Assembly (NCBI GenBank): GCA_022361535.1
Contig: JAKSAU010001134.1
Span: 1-22,723, forward strand
From: Desulfobacterales bacterium
Lineage (GTDB): Bacteria > Desulfobacterota > Desulfobacteria > Desulfobacterales > Desulfobacteraceae
Direction of reading: 5' to 3'
DNA length: 22,723 bases
Shown here: in pieces, positions 16,721 to 22,723 of the stretch
How positions within the stretch are numbered: position 1 is the stretch's first letter
Layout: every line of letters starts with the position of its first letter
The notes under the pieces: model-generated
Databases searched by the model: none
What the model saw: the letters and a program-made list of their open reading frames with translations, nothing else
Told to the model about the DNA's origin: nothing
Position numbers and translations under genes: made by a program

Positions 16721-17947
16721 ATGTCATTAGATAAATTAGATTCAAGCCTTGCCCAGGAAATAGACGTTCTAAAAGAGGAAGGACGGGCAAAAATTCCAGA
16801 AAGAATTATCAACGAGTACATTCCTCCCAAAGGGGAATTTGGCCCCCGGTATCGGATTCAAGGCAGTGACAATGAATTTATCCGCCTGAATTCCAATTCC
16901 TACCTTTCCCTTTCCTTTCATCCCGCCGTGTTGAAGGCAGCAGATGATGCCACAGCCGCCTTTGGTGTGGGGCCGGGTGCGGTACGGTTCATTGACGGAA
17001 CCTTTGCTCCCCATGCCCGGTTGGAAGAGCGGATTGCCGCATTTACAGAAAAGCCGGCAGCTAAAATATTTAATTCCGCCTATACCTCCAACTGTGGCCT
17101 GGCTCTGTCCATTTCTAACAAGAAAACCCATTGGATCGGGGATCAGCTCAACCATAATTCAATCATCCGCGCCATGCGTATTACCAATATCCCCAGTTCC
17201 AACAAGGGGATTTTCAAGCACAATGACATGGAAGACTTAAAGCGCTGTCTGGATGAAGTCTCTCCTGAAATGGAGCGGGTGGTGGTGGTCTTTGACGGGA
17301 TTTTTTCCATGCGCGGCGATTATGCGCCCATTTCTGAAATTGTTGAGATCTGCAAAGCCTATGACGGAAAATTCAAGGACGGGGTGATCACCGTTGTTGA
17401 CGACTCCCACGGTATCGGCGCCTATGGCGCAACAGGCAGGGGGACCCCTGAATATGCCGGCGCCTGGCCGGACATCGTTGTAGGCACATTCGGCAAGGCC
17501 TTTGGGGTGAACGGCGGTTTTATTGCCGCCAGCAATATCGTCATAGAAGCGGTTCGCCAGAAGGCTGATACCTACATTTATACCAACCCCTTAAGTGCTG
17601 CGGACTGCGCTGCGGCCACCACTGCCATAGACATCTGTGACAGCCCGGAAGGACTGGAACGTCTGGCCCATCTTGGCGGTGTGACTGCCAGGCTCAGGCA
17701 GGGCCTGGACGATCTCGGCCTGGAATCCATTCCCGGTCCCCATCCGGTTGTGCCGCTGATGGTCAGGGATACAGCCAAAACCCATACCCTTGTGAAAAAT
17801 CTCTATGATAACGGGGTCCTGGTGGTGGGCCTAACATTTCCTGTAGTACCCAAGGGGGATGAAACCATCCGCCTCCAGGTCAATGCCTGCCATACCAATG
17901 CTGATATTGACCGGGTTTTGGAATTAATTTCAACCTTCAAGCCATAA
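16721..17947 (+). CDS. kbl: Glycine C-acetyltransferase (2-amino-3-ketobutyrate CoA ligase), PLP enzyme
   Basis: The 408 residues are an alpha-oxoamine synthase. Visible motifs are 'LNHNSII' (144-149), the PLP-ring aspartate-histidine segment 'VVDDSHGIGAYG' (226-236) and the Schiff-base lysine in 'GTFGKAFG' (Lys259). Kbl cleaves 2-amino-3-ketobutyrate with CoA to glycine and acetyl-CoA, or works in reverse. The tight coupling to tdh supports this over the related BioF or serine palmitoyltransferase roles. From memory it is more distant from E. coli Kbl than the neighbouring Tdh is from its counterpart, with several insertions and 'SNSYLSLSFHP' in place of 'NNYLGLANHP'. A changed acyl or amino-acid preference is therefore possible. 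Confidence 0.87.
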   Translation: MSLDKLDSSLAQEIDVLKEEGRAKIPERIINEYIPPKGEFGPRYRIQGSDNEFIRLNSNSYLSLSFHPAVLKAADDATAAFGVGPGAVRFIDGTFAPHARLEERIAAFTEKPAAKIFNSAYTSNCGLALSISNKKTHWIGDQLNHNSIIRAMRITNIPSSNKGIFKHNDMEDLKRCLDEVSPEMERVVVVFDGIFSMRGDYAPISEIVEICKAYDGKFKDGVITVVDDSHGIGAYGATGRGTPEYAGAWPDIVVGTFGKAFGVNGGFIAASNIVIEAVRQKADTYIYTNPLSAADCAAATTAIDICDSPEGLERLAHLGGVTARLRQGLDDLGLESIPGPHPVVPLMVRDTAKTHTLVKNLYDNGVLVVGLTFPVVPKGDETIRLQVNACHTNADIDRVLELISTFKP

Positions 17948-17987
17948 AGCAAAAATTTTAAACTATATTTGATTCAAGGAGAGAACA

Positions 17988-18620
17988 ATGACAGATTTCA
18001 ATGCAATGACCGAAGCTCTGGTAGCCTGTGATGCCGCAAAACTCACAGATCTGGTAAACAATGCCCTGGCCGCCGACACCCCTGCCCAGGACATTCTGAA
18101 CAACGGTCTGATTTCAGGTATGGACATTGTGGGCGAAAAAATGGAGGCCGGCGACATGTTCATCCCGGAAGTCCTTATGGCGGCCCAGGCCATGGGATCC
18201 TGCGTGGAAATACTTAAACCCCTTTTGGGAGAAGGTGAAGGTGCTTCCGGCGGTTCCGTAATCATCGGGACAGTCAAAGGAGACCTCCACGACATCGGCA
18301 AAAACCTTGTTGCCATGATGATGGAAAGTGCCGGTCTTGAAGTCCACAATGTCGGTGTTGATATTGCCCCGGAAGATTTCGTGGCCCAGATCAAGGAAAA
18401 GAACGCTCAGATCGTCTGTCTCTCAGCGCTGCTCACCACCACCATGCCCGCAATGAAGCAGACAGTTGACGCCATTGTGGAGGCAGGCCTCAGGGAGCAG
18501 GTTAAAATCATGGTGGGCGGTGCGCCCGTGACCCAGACATTTGCCGATGAAATCGGGGCTGACGGATTTGCTGCCGATGCCGGGTCTGCATCCAAGATGG
18601 CCAAAACCTTCATCAACTAA
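17988..18620 (+). CDS. Corrinoid (B12-binding) methyltransferase protein, MtbC/MtgC type
   Basis: The 210 residues have the two expected parts: an N-terminal helical cap domain (about 1-85) and a Rossmann-like B12 domain. The lower-axial cobalt ligand lies in 'GDLHDIGKN' (His101); 'SALLTTTM' (146-153) and 'VGGAPV' (177-182) bind the corrinoid tail. It carries the methyl group between the MttB-family enzymes and the THF methyltransferase encoded ten bases downstream. No gene for a reductive activase (RamA-type Fe-S protein) is present in the window, although such systems need one to rescue cob(II)alamin. AAGGAGAG precedes the ATG. Confidence 0.95.
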   Translation: MTDFNAMTEALVACDAAKLTDLVNNALAADTPAQDILNNGLISGMDIVGEKMEAGDMFIPEVLMAAQAMGSCVEILKPLLGEGEGASGGSVIIGTVKGDLHDIGKNLVAMMMESAGLEVHNVGVDIAPEDFVAQIKEKNAQIVCLSALLTTTMPAMKQTVDAIVEAGLREQVKIMVGGAPVTQTFADEIGADGFAADAGSASKMAKTFIN

Positions 18621-18630
18621 CGGGGCTGCT

Positions 18631-19431
18631 ATGTTTGAAGTAATCGGAGAAAGAATTAATACGTCCAGAAAACTGGTCCAGGCTGCGGTTGCAGAACGCA
18701 ACGCAGAATACATCATCGATGATGTGCAAAAACAGCAGGACGCCGGGGCAACTTTTATTGACGTTAATGCCGGTGCCCGCATCGGCCATGAGGAAGAGGA
18801 CATGCGCTGGCTCCTGGATACTATCCAACCCGTAACCAAGATTCCATTAGCCTTGGATAGCCCGGACCCAGCCATCCTCGAAATGGCATTTGCCATGGTG
18901 GACCAGATACCCATGATCAACTCCATCTCACTTGAAAAAGAACGGTTTGATGCCATGATGCCTTTTCTTTCAGGCAAGGAGTGCCGTGTCATTGCCCTGT
19001 GCATGGATGATGCCGGCATGCCCAACTCTGCCGACGATATCCTGGGCCGGGCCAAAATCCTGGTGGGAGAACTTAACGGCATCGGCATCCCCACCGCCAG
19101 TATCTACGTGGATCCCCTGGTACAGCCCATTTCCACGGACTTCAACAAGGGTGTCATGGTGCTGGATGCCGTCCGAGCAATCAAGGCCGAATTTCCGGAC
19201 GTCCATATCACCGGCGGTCTGTCCAATATCTCTTATGGGCTCCCCCAGCGCCACATCATCAACCGCACCTTTGTAACCCTGATGATGGATGCGGGCATGG
19301 ACTCGGCCATTATTGATCCACTGGATAAAAAAATTATGGCCTCCATCCGCACGGCAGATATGCTTCTGGGACATGACCAGTTCTGTATGGAGTACCTCAA
19401 GGGTGTTCGCTCAGGCGCTATAGAAAGTTAA
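18631..19431 (+). CDS. Methylcorrinoid:tetrahydrofolate methyltransferase (MtgA/AcsE-like)
   Basis: The 266 residues form a pterin-binding TIM barrel: 'VIGERIN' (4-10), 'FIDVNAG' (42-48), 'LALDSPDP' (73-80), 'INSIS' (96-100), 'DPLVQPIS' (161-168) and 'GGLSNISYGLPQR' (195-207). It would pass the methyl group from the corrinoid protein to THF, giving methyl-THF for the Wood-Ljungdahl methyl branch. That target, rather than coenzyme M, points to a bacterium oxidising or assimilating methyl groups. The start at 18631 is the last sensible ATG; an upstream in-frame ATG at 18541 would overlap the corrinoid gene by 80 bases. The ribosome site is weak, so coupling to the preceding gene is likely. It is the last gene before a strong terminator. 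Confidence 0.93.
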   Translation: MFEVIGERINTSRKLVQAAVAERNAEYIIDDVQKQQDAGATFIDVNAGARIGHEEEDMRWLLDTIQPVTKIPLALDSPDPAILEMAFAMVDQIPMINSISLEKERFDAMMPFLSGKECRVIALCMDDAGMPNSADDILGRAKILVGELNGIGIPTASIYVDPLVQPISTDFNKGVMVLDAVRAIKAEFPDVHITGGLSNISYGLPQRHIINRTFVTLMMDAGMDSAIIDPLDKKIMASIRTADMLLGHDQFCMEYLKGVRSGAIES

Positions 19432-19451
19432 AAAATTTCCTCTTTACATTA

Positions 19452-19489
19452 CCCTGTTTCTGATCCTTGGAAGCAGGGTTTTCTTTTTT
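19452..19489 (+). terminator. Rho-independent terminator of the methyltransferase cluster
   Basis: A nine-pair stem, CCCTGTTTC (19452-19460) with GAAGCAGGG (19470-19478), one pair being G-U, is followed by TTTTCTTTTTT. It lies 20 bases after the last stop codon of the cluster. Confidence 0.88.
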
Positions 19490-19516
19490 AAAACAAGTAA
19501 TTCTACGACGATGGCT

Positions 19517-19560
19517 ATGTCTATCATTGATGGCTTTTTCCAAAATAGATCAACCACAGT
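19517..19560 (+). repeat. Degenerate repeat copy B, possible N-terminal coding remnant
   Basis: It matches copy A at 7070-7112: fourteen identical bases, then interrupted similarity. It reads MSIIDGFFQNRSTTV and then loses resemblance; the frame closes after 27 codons. This is compatible with the beginning of a decayed transposase gene, though no family could be named. Confidence 0.4.
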
Positions 19561-19780
19561 ATCTTGTATCCGAAATGAGAGATTAAAAACAATTTATTAA
19601 TGAATTAGATATACTCTAATAGGTCATATAGATTTAATTTAGTCGTCTTGCGTGCCTTATGCGGTTTAAAAATTTATTCCATAATTGAGATATGGGAGAT
19701 ACGTCCTGCTAATTATTGGGCCTTAGGATTAGATTATGAAAATAAATAATTGAGATTATAAGCTTTTTTGTTTTTATTAC

Positions 19781-19809
19781 TTGACTTACTATCTCCATTC
19801 CTATATCTT
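19781..19809 (+). promoter_or_regulatory. Candidate promoter of the cold-shock gene
   Basis: TTGACT (19781-19786) and TATCTT (19804-19809) are 17 bases apart. A start near 19816 would give a leader of about 125 bases, in the range of long cspA-type leaders. Within the leader CGATT-A-AATCG is a small perfect inverted repeat. Confidence 0.35.
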
Positions 19810-19940
19810 ACCCTGACTGTGCAAAATTGTTTTAGCATAGAAGTTTCCTTCCAAAGGTATATATTATCCGACGATTAAATCGGTCTTATCCCCAAAGTTA
19901 GAAACTCATATTTTTTTATTTTTTTTAGGAGATTGCCACT

Positions 19941-20144
19941 ATGGCTAATGGTATCGTAAAATGGTTTAACGACACAAAAGGTTTTGGATTTATCGAACAG
20001 CAAGACGGTGGAAAAGATGTTTTTGTACATCATTCAGCAATTAATGCTACCGGCTTTAAATCCCTTAATGAAGGGGATAGCGTTACATTCGACATTGAAG
20101 AAGGCCAGAAAGGTCCTGCTGCTGCAAATGTAACCGTGGTTTAG
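19941..20144 (+). CDS. Cold-shock domain protein (CspA family)
   Basis: The 67 residues form one OB-fold cold-shock domain, with RNP1 'KGFGFIE' (13-19) and RNP2 'VFVHH' (27-31), the family's usual length. Proteins of this kind bind single-stranded RNA or DNA and melt RNA structure, often at low temperature or during growth changes. AGGAGA at 19927-19932 is a good ribosome site after a T-rich stretch. It is a single-gene unit bounded by its own terminator. Confidence 0.97.
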   Translation: MANGIVKWFNDTKGFGFIEQQDGGKDVFVHHSAINATGFKSLNEGDSVTFDIEEGQKGPAAANVTVV

Positions 20145-20195
20145 TCGACCATTTTATTTGCGTGAAAAAGCCGTCTCGATGGCTTGAAAAATAAA

Positions 20196-20229
20196 AGACC
20201 CTAAACGGAAAACCGTTTGGGGTCTTTTT
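20196..20229 (+). terminator. Bidirectional terminator after the cold-shock gene
   Basis: A 13-pair stem, AGACCCTAAACGG (20196-20208) with CCGTTTGGGGTCT (20213-20225) including one G-U pair, has an AAAA loop and T residues after it. An A-rich run on the left gives a T-run on the other strand, so it may also end transcripts of the convergent hydrolase gene. Confidence 0.9.
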
Positions 20230-20324
20230 GTTTTGTTTGGGAAAAAATAACACTATGCCTTTTGAGAAGAAGTCGCCTTGAGTCTTCAAATCAATTGAAA
20301 CGTAAATTAATCTGCTAAACTACA

Positions 20325-20356
20325 CCCTGAGAAAACTTCCTGCTCAGGGGGAAGTT
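20325..20356. repeat. Two interleaved 7-bp inverted repeats (mutually exclusive hairpins)
   Basis: CCCTGAG (20325-20331) pairs with CTCAGGG (20343-20349), and AACTTCC (20334-20340) pairs with GGAAGTT (20350-20356). The arms interleave, so an RNA could form one hairpin or the other but not both. No T-run follows. Confidence 0.45.
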
Positions 20357-20404
20357 GAATTTCACAATCCCTATAACTAACGAGAGATCAATTAGTGGAT
20401 ATCC

Positions 20405-21583
20405 TCAAAAGGTTTCCGGATTGACCGTATCCATCACTTCACCCGAAGAAACAAATCTCACAAGGTCATCCCCAAACAGGCCAGGCTGATCATTGTGTGG
20501 GAAATGGCCGCTGTCAGGGTAAAGTTTGACTGCCACAGGACAATCGGCAGACATCATACGGCGATAAAAGGGTCTAATCATATCTTTTTTCAGGTCTTTC
20601 AATCCGGTGATTTTTTTGGGGTAAAATGGTTCATCTGCACCAAATATCAACAATATCGGTGCACGAATCTGATCATATCGCTTGAACAGACTTGCCGGAT
20701 CTTCCTTTTGAATTTCGATCCCAAGATTATACACGTCCCGGACACTGGTCATACTGTACCGCTGGAATTCAACAGGGTTCCCTGAAATCATCTCTACACG
20801 GATATCTGTTGCCAGCCTGGTATCCTGGGTTTCAATTTTAAAAAAGCCGGAGGGGATAAGTTTTCCCTTTATTTTAAGCTTGTAAAAATAGAAATCTTCG
20901 ATCAACTTTCCCTTGGTGCTGTGGTCCAAACGGGACTTGGAGGCATAATAGGGGAACCGGTTGAAATCCTCCCGGTCGGTGGTTAAAGCGTAATCTTCCG
21001 GAAAATATTTGGAAGGCAGTTCTTCTAATCCTGCCGGTGCAATAAGGATTATCTTTTCTACCGCGTCAGGATAAGTCAAAGCGTATCCCAGGGCCCACTG
21101 GCCGCCAAGGGAATGGCCCCCATATATGGCCTTCTGGATACCGAGCCGGTTGACAATGAGGTCATGAATGACTTCCCGCGTGCTCTGCAGACTGCGCACC
21201 AGTGGTTTGTCTATATTTCCCGGGATGGATTTCCCATAATTGGGCAGATCCGGCACGATAACCCGTATGCCGTTTTCACGAGCGATCTTTATGGCATTGC
21301 CAAAGTATGCACCGCTGAAGGCACGGCCATGAATCAGCACCAATACCTTCGGGTTGCTTTTAAACAAAGGGGCTACATCCATGTAACCGATCTCCCAGGG
21401 TGTTCCGTCATCTGATCGTGCAATGCTGTATTTAACCTTATATGGATAGGTTACCTGATCTTTGAAAAAGCTTTTGGAGGGGTCGCCTTTTTGGACGTGG
21501 GCAGTCTGTTTGGCACAAGCGGAAATAAAAAATAACGATACGATTGAAAAAAAGAGTATTGACCGACGGATTGTTTTTGTCAT
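20405..21583 (-). CDS. Lipoprotein alpha/beta hydrolase
   Basis: The 392 residues begin with a lipoprotein signal peptide whose lipobox is 'ISAC' (lipidated Cys23), so the mature enzyme is anchored to a membrane outside the cytoplasm. The hydrolase fold shows the oxyanion segment 'LIHGRAFSG' (about 81-89), the nucleophile elbow 'GGHSLGG' (Ser156), the acid in 'FGADEPFYP' (about 315) and the catalytic His in 'DSGHFPHND' (about 358). A cap domain fills roughly 185-300. Esterase, lipase or dehalogenase-like chemistry is possible; the substrate is unknown. GGAGGAAATC precedes the ATG. It is convergent with the cold-shock gene. Confidence 0.92.
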   Translation of the reverse strand: MTKTIRRSILFFSIVSLFFISACAKQTAHVQKGDPSKSFFKDQVTYPYKVKYSIARSDDGTPWEIGYMDVAPLFKSNPKVLVLIHGRAFSGAYFGNAIKIARENGIRVIVPDLPNYGKSIPGNIDKPLVRSLQSTREVIHDLIVNRLGIQKAIYGGHSLGGQWALGYALTYPDAVEKIILIAPAGLEELPSKYFPEDYALTTDREDFNRFPYYASKSRLDHSTKGKLIEDFYFYKLKIKGKLIPSGFFKIETQDTRLATDIRVEMISGNPVEFQRYSMTSVRDVYNLGIEIQKEDPASLFKRYDQIRAPILLIFGADEPFYPKKITGLKDLKKDMIRPFYRRMMSADCPVAVKLYPDSGHFPHNDQPGLFGDDLVRFVSSGEVMDTVNPETF

Positions 21584-21652
21584 GATTTCCTCCTTACTTT
21601 CTGATAGGCCTTCCAGTAAAATGCTGCTGCTAATAAAGCATCTGTTTTAGAT

Positions 21653-21847
21653 TCAGTGATACTGCTGCTGACATACTGGATATGAATTTTTCAGTCTGTT
21701 CAGAAATTCAGCGTCATTATTATAGTGAGACTTCGGCATCTTTGGCATGACTTCATCAATATAGCAGTCGTCACACAATACTGTAGATTTTAATTTCTTT
21801 ATATTGTCATCCTTAACATTAGATTTGCACTTTTCACATTTTTTCAT
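21653..21847 (-). CDS. Small Cys4 zinc-ribbon-like protein
   Basis: The 64 residues start 'MKKCEKCKSNVKDD', and a second pair 'CDDC' follows at about 25-28, giving CX2C-X17-CX2C as in small zinc-ribbon proteins. The second half is polar with 'NNDAEFLNRLKNSYPV' and one more cysteine. No named family was recognised. AAGGAAAG lies just before the ATG, which supports real translation. It lies 69 bases upstream of the hydrolase gene on the same strand and may share its transcript. Confidence 0.75.
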   Translation of the reverse strand: MKKCEKCKSNVKDDNIKKLKSTVLCDDCYIDEVMPKMPKSHYNNDAEFLNRLKNSYPVCQQQYH

Positions 21848-21987
21848 TGCTTTCCTTCAGACTAAAAATTTCAGGCAATCAAATTCTCCGCAGTGATGGC
21901 TTGCCCAATGCTACTTTTAAAGGCATGCGTGCCCAAGGTGTTCGGAAAAATCTCATTTGCTTCGCTTTCGGAACAATTGGATGGTCC

Positions 21988-22404
21988 TCACTTTTTGGGT
22001 GGATAAAGCGGCCTGCCCGTTACTATCCACTCATAATCATCACCGGTAAAGTCGCCCGCATCTGTTTTTCTTAGAACAGCATGGTCTGAATAGATCTCCT
22101 CAACGACGACCAGATGCGCATCCGGACTTTTGCGCATAACAACGACTTCAGGTTTTTGTTGATATCGGTGGGAATAGAAAATTTTTTTTGTCCCGGTTTC
22201 AAAAAGTTTAAAGAACCGCCTTTCAGTCAATGTGTCATTTTGGGAATCGTATATAAAACTTTCCGACTCAAAAAGACATTTCATTGAAATGCTATTCACT
22301 AAAAACCTCTGCCAGCAGTAGTAAAAGATAAAAGAGCTGATAGCGAGTAAAAAATACAGCTTTTTCATGTTAGAAGAAACATATTTCTCGGAAGAAAACT
22401 TCAT
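21988..22404 (-). CDS. Hypothetical membrane-anchored protein
   Basis: The 138 residues have one hydrophobic helix near the N-terminus ('LYFLLAISSFIFYYCW', about 16-31), followed by a soluble beta-rich part ending 'DDYEWIVTGRPLYPPKK'. It would sit in the inner membrane with its C-terminal part outside, or be secreted. No family was recognised. Met13 (ATG at 22368) is an alternative start that begins directly before the helix; the first ATG has AGGAATG about 13 bases ahead, so neither choice is firm. It lies 140 bases upstream of the zinc-ribbon gene on the same strand. Confidence 0.6.
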   Translation of the reverse strand: MKFSSEKYVSSNMKKLYFLLAISSFIFYYCWQRFLVNSISMKCLFESESFIYDSQNDTLTERRFFKLFETGTKKIFYSHRYQQKPEVVVMRKSPDAHLVVVEEIYSDHAVLRKTDAGDFTGDDYEWIVTGRPLYPPKK

Positions 22405-22723
22405 TGGGTTGATTCATTCCTAATCCTAATATGAAATTTGATTGATTTCTTTTGGAACTCGGATTTCGGATTGCTTTTACATACCATATAACTGATATAA
22501 GAAATTAAGCAAATAAAAACATTTAGCAGATTGTATGCTGAAAAATGGTATCATCGATGACGATTATATTTTCAAAATAGAATAATGCTTTTGAAAATGC
22601 TTTGAGCGACCTTGGCACCAATGTTGGGCTCAGTTTGTTTTTAAATATTTGACATTCATTTCGACCGGGAATAGACTGACTGAGAACCTGAACCTCCCGC
22701 TACCGTAGTATCTGCTTTTAATA
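22405..22723. other. Right-end gap of 319 bases
   Basis: AT-rich sequence without a supported gene, apart from a promoter-like site near the end. Confidence 0.6.
22649..22677 (+). promoter_or_regulatory. Candidate promoter facing out of the window
   Basis: A perfect TTGACA (22649-22654) and TAGACT (22672-22677, four of six) are separated by 17 bases. The gene it would serve lies beyond the right edge. Confidence 0.4.

Larger units (their letters stand above)
19490..19940. other. Gap between the cluster terminator and the cold-shock gene
   Basis: About 450 AT-rich bases without a supported gene. It holds repeat copy B (19517-19560), whose frame would run 27 codons from ATG 19517 to a TAA, and the likely promoter and leader of the cold-shock gene. 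Confidence 0.6.

Noticed and set aside
18541..18630. Upstream ATG for the THF methyltransferase
   Set aside because: It would overlap the corrinoid gene by 80 bases and adds 30 residues unlike the family, whose proteins begin at 'VIGERIN'.

Overview
The window looks like a chromosomal segment of an anaerobic, corrinoid-using bacterium, most likely a Desulfobacterota sulfate reducer of the Desulfobacteraceae type. This is an inference from gene content: a sigma-54 activator, radical SAM enzymes, a flavodoxin-ferredoxin membrane protein, a B12-dependent methyltransferase system feeding tetrahydrofolate, and a TRAP transporter. No rRNA, tRNA, CRISPR array or intact insertion sequence was seen.

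Left part (1-7281): the 3' end of a sigma-54-dependent activator; two radical SAM enzymes of 304 residues flanking a PaiA-like GNAT acetyltransferase; a short membrane-anchored PAS protein without output domain; a DinB-fold protein; and an EFR1-type flavodoxin/2x[4Fe-4S] membrane protein. This part is AT-rich, with gaps of 300-570 bases holding palindromes and possible gene remnants.

Centre (7282-19489): an Lrp/AsnC regulator is divergent from a ten-gene, same-strand, visibly more GC-rich cluster that ends at a strong terminator. The order is MttB-family methyltransferase 1, FAD amine oxidoreductase (DAO fold), MttB-family methyltransferase 2, TRAP DctP-DctQ-DctM, threonine dehydrogenase (tdh), glycine C-acetyltransferase (kbl), corrinoid protein, and methylcorrinoid:tetrahydrofolate methyltransferase. 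The divergent intergenic region holds a perfect 15-bp palindrome just upstream of a sigma-70-like promoter. Read together, the cluster should import an N-methylated amino acid or betaine, remove methyl groups by corrinoid transfer to THF and by flavin oxidation, and process the backbone through the threonine/glycine pair. Neither MttB homologue has an internal amber codon, so both are non-pyrrolysine types like the glycine-betaine enzyme MtgB. The coupling of two such enzymes with Tdh-Kbl in one operon is the most interesting feature. Degenerate copies of one short sequence lie just outside both ends of the module.

Right part (19490-22723): a cold-shock protein with a long leader and a bidirectional terminator; a lipoprotein alpha/beta hydrolase; a 64-residue Cys4 zinc-ribbon-like protein; and an unrecognised membrane-anchored protein. 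The last 320 bases carry no gene but end with a promoter-like site facing out of the window.
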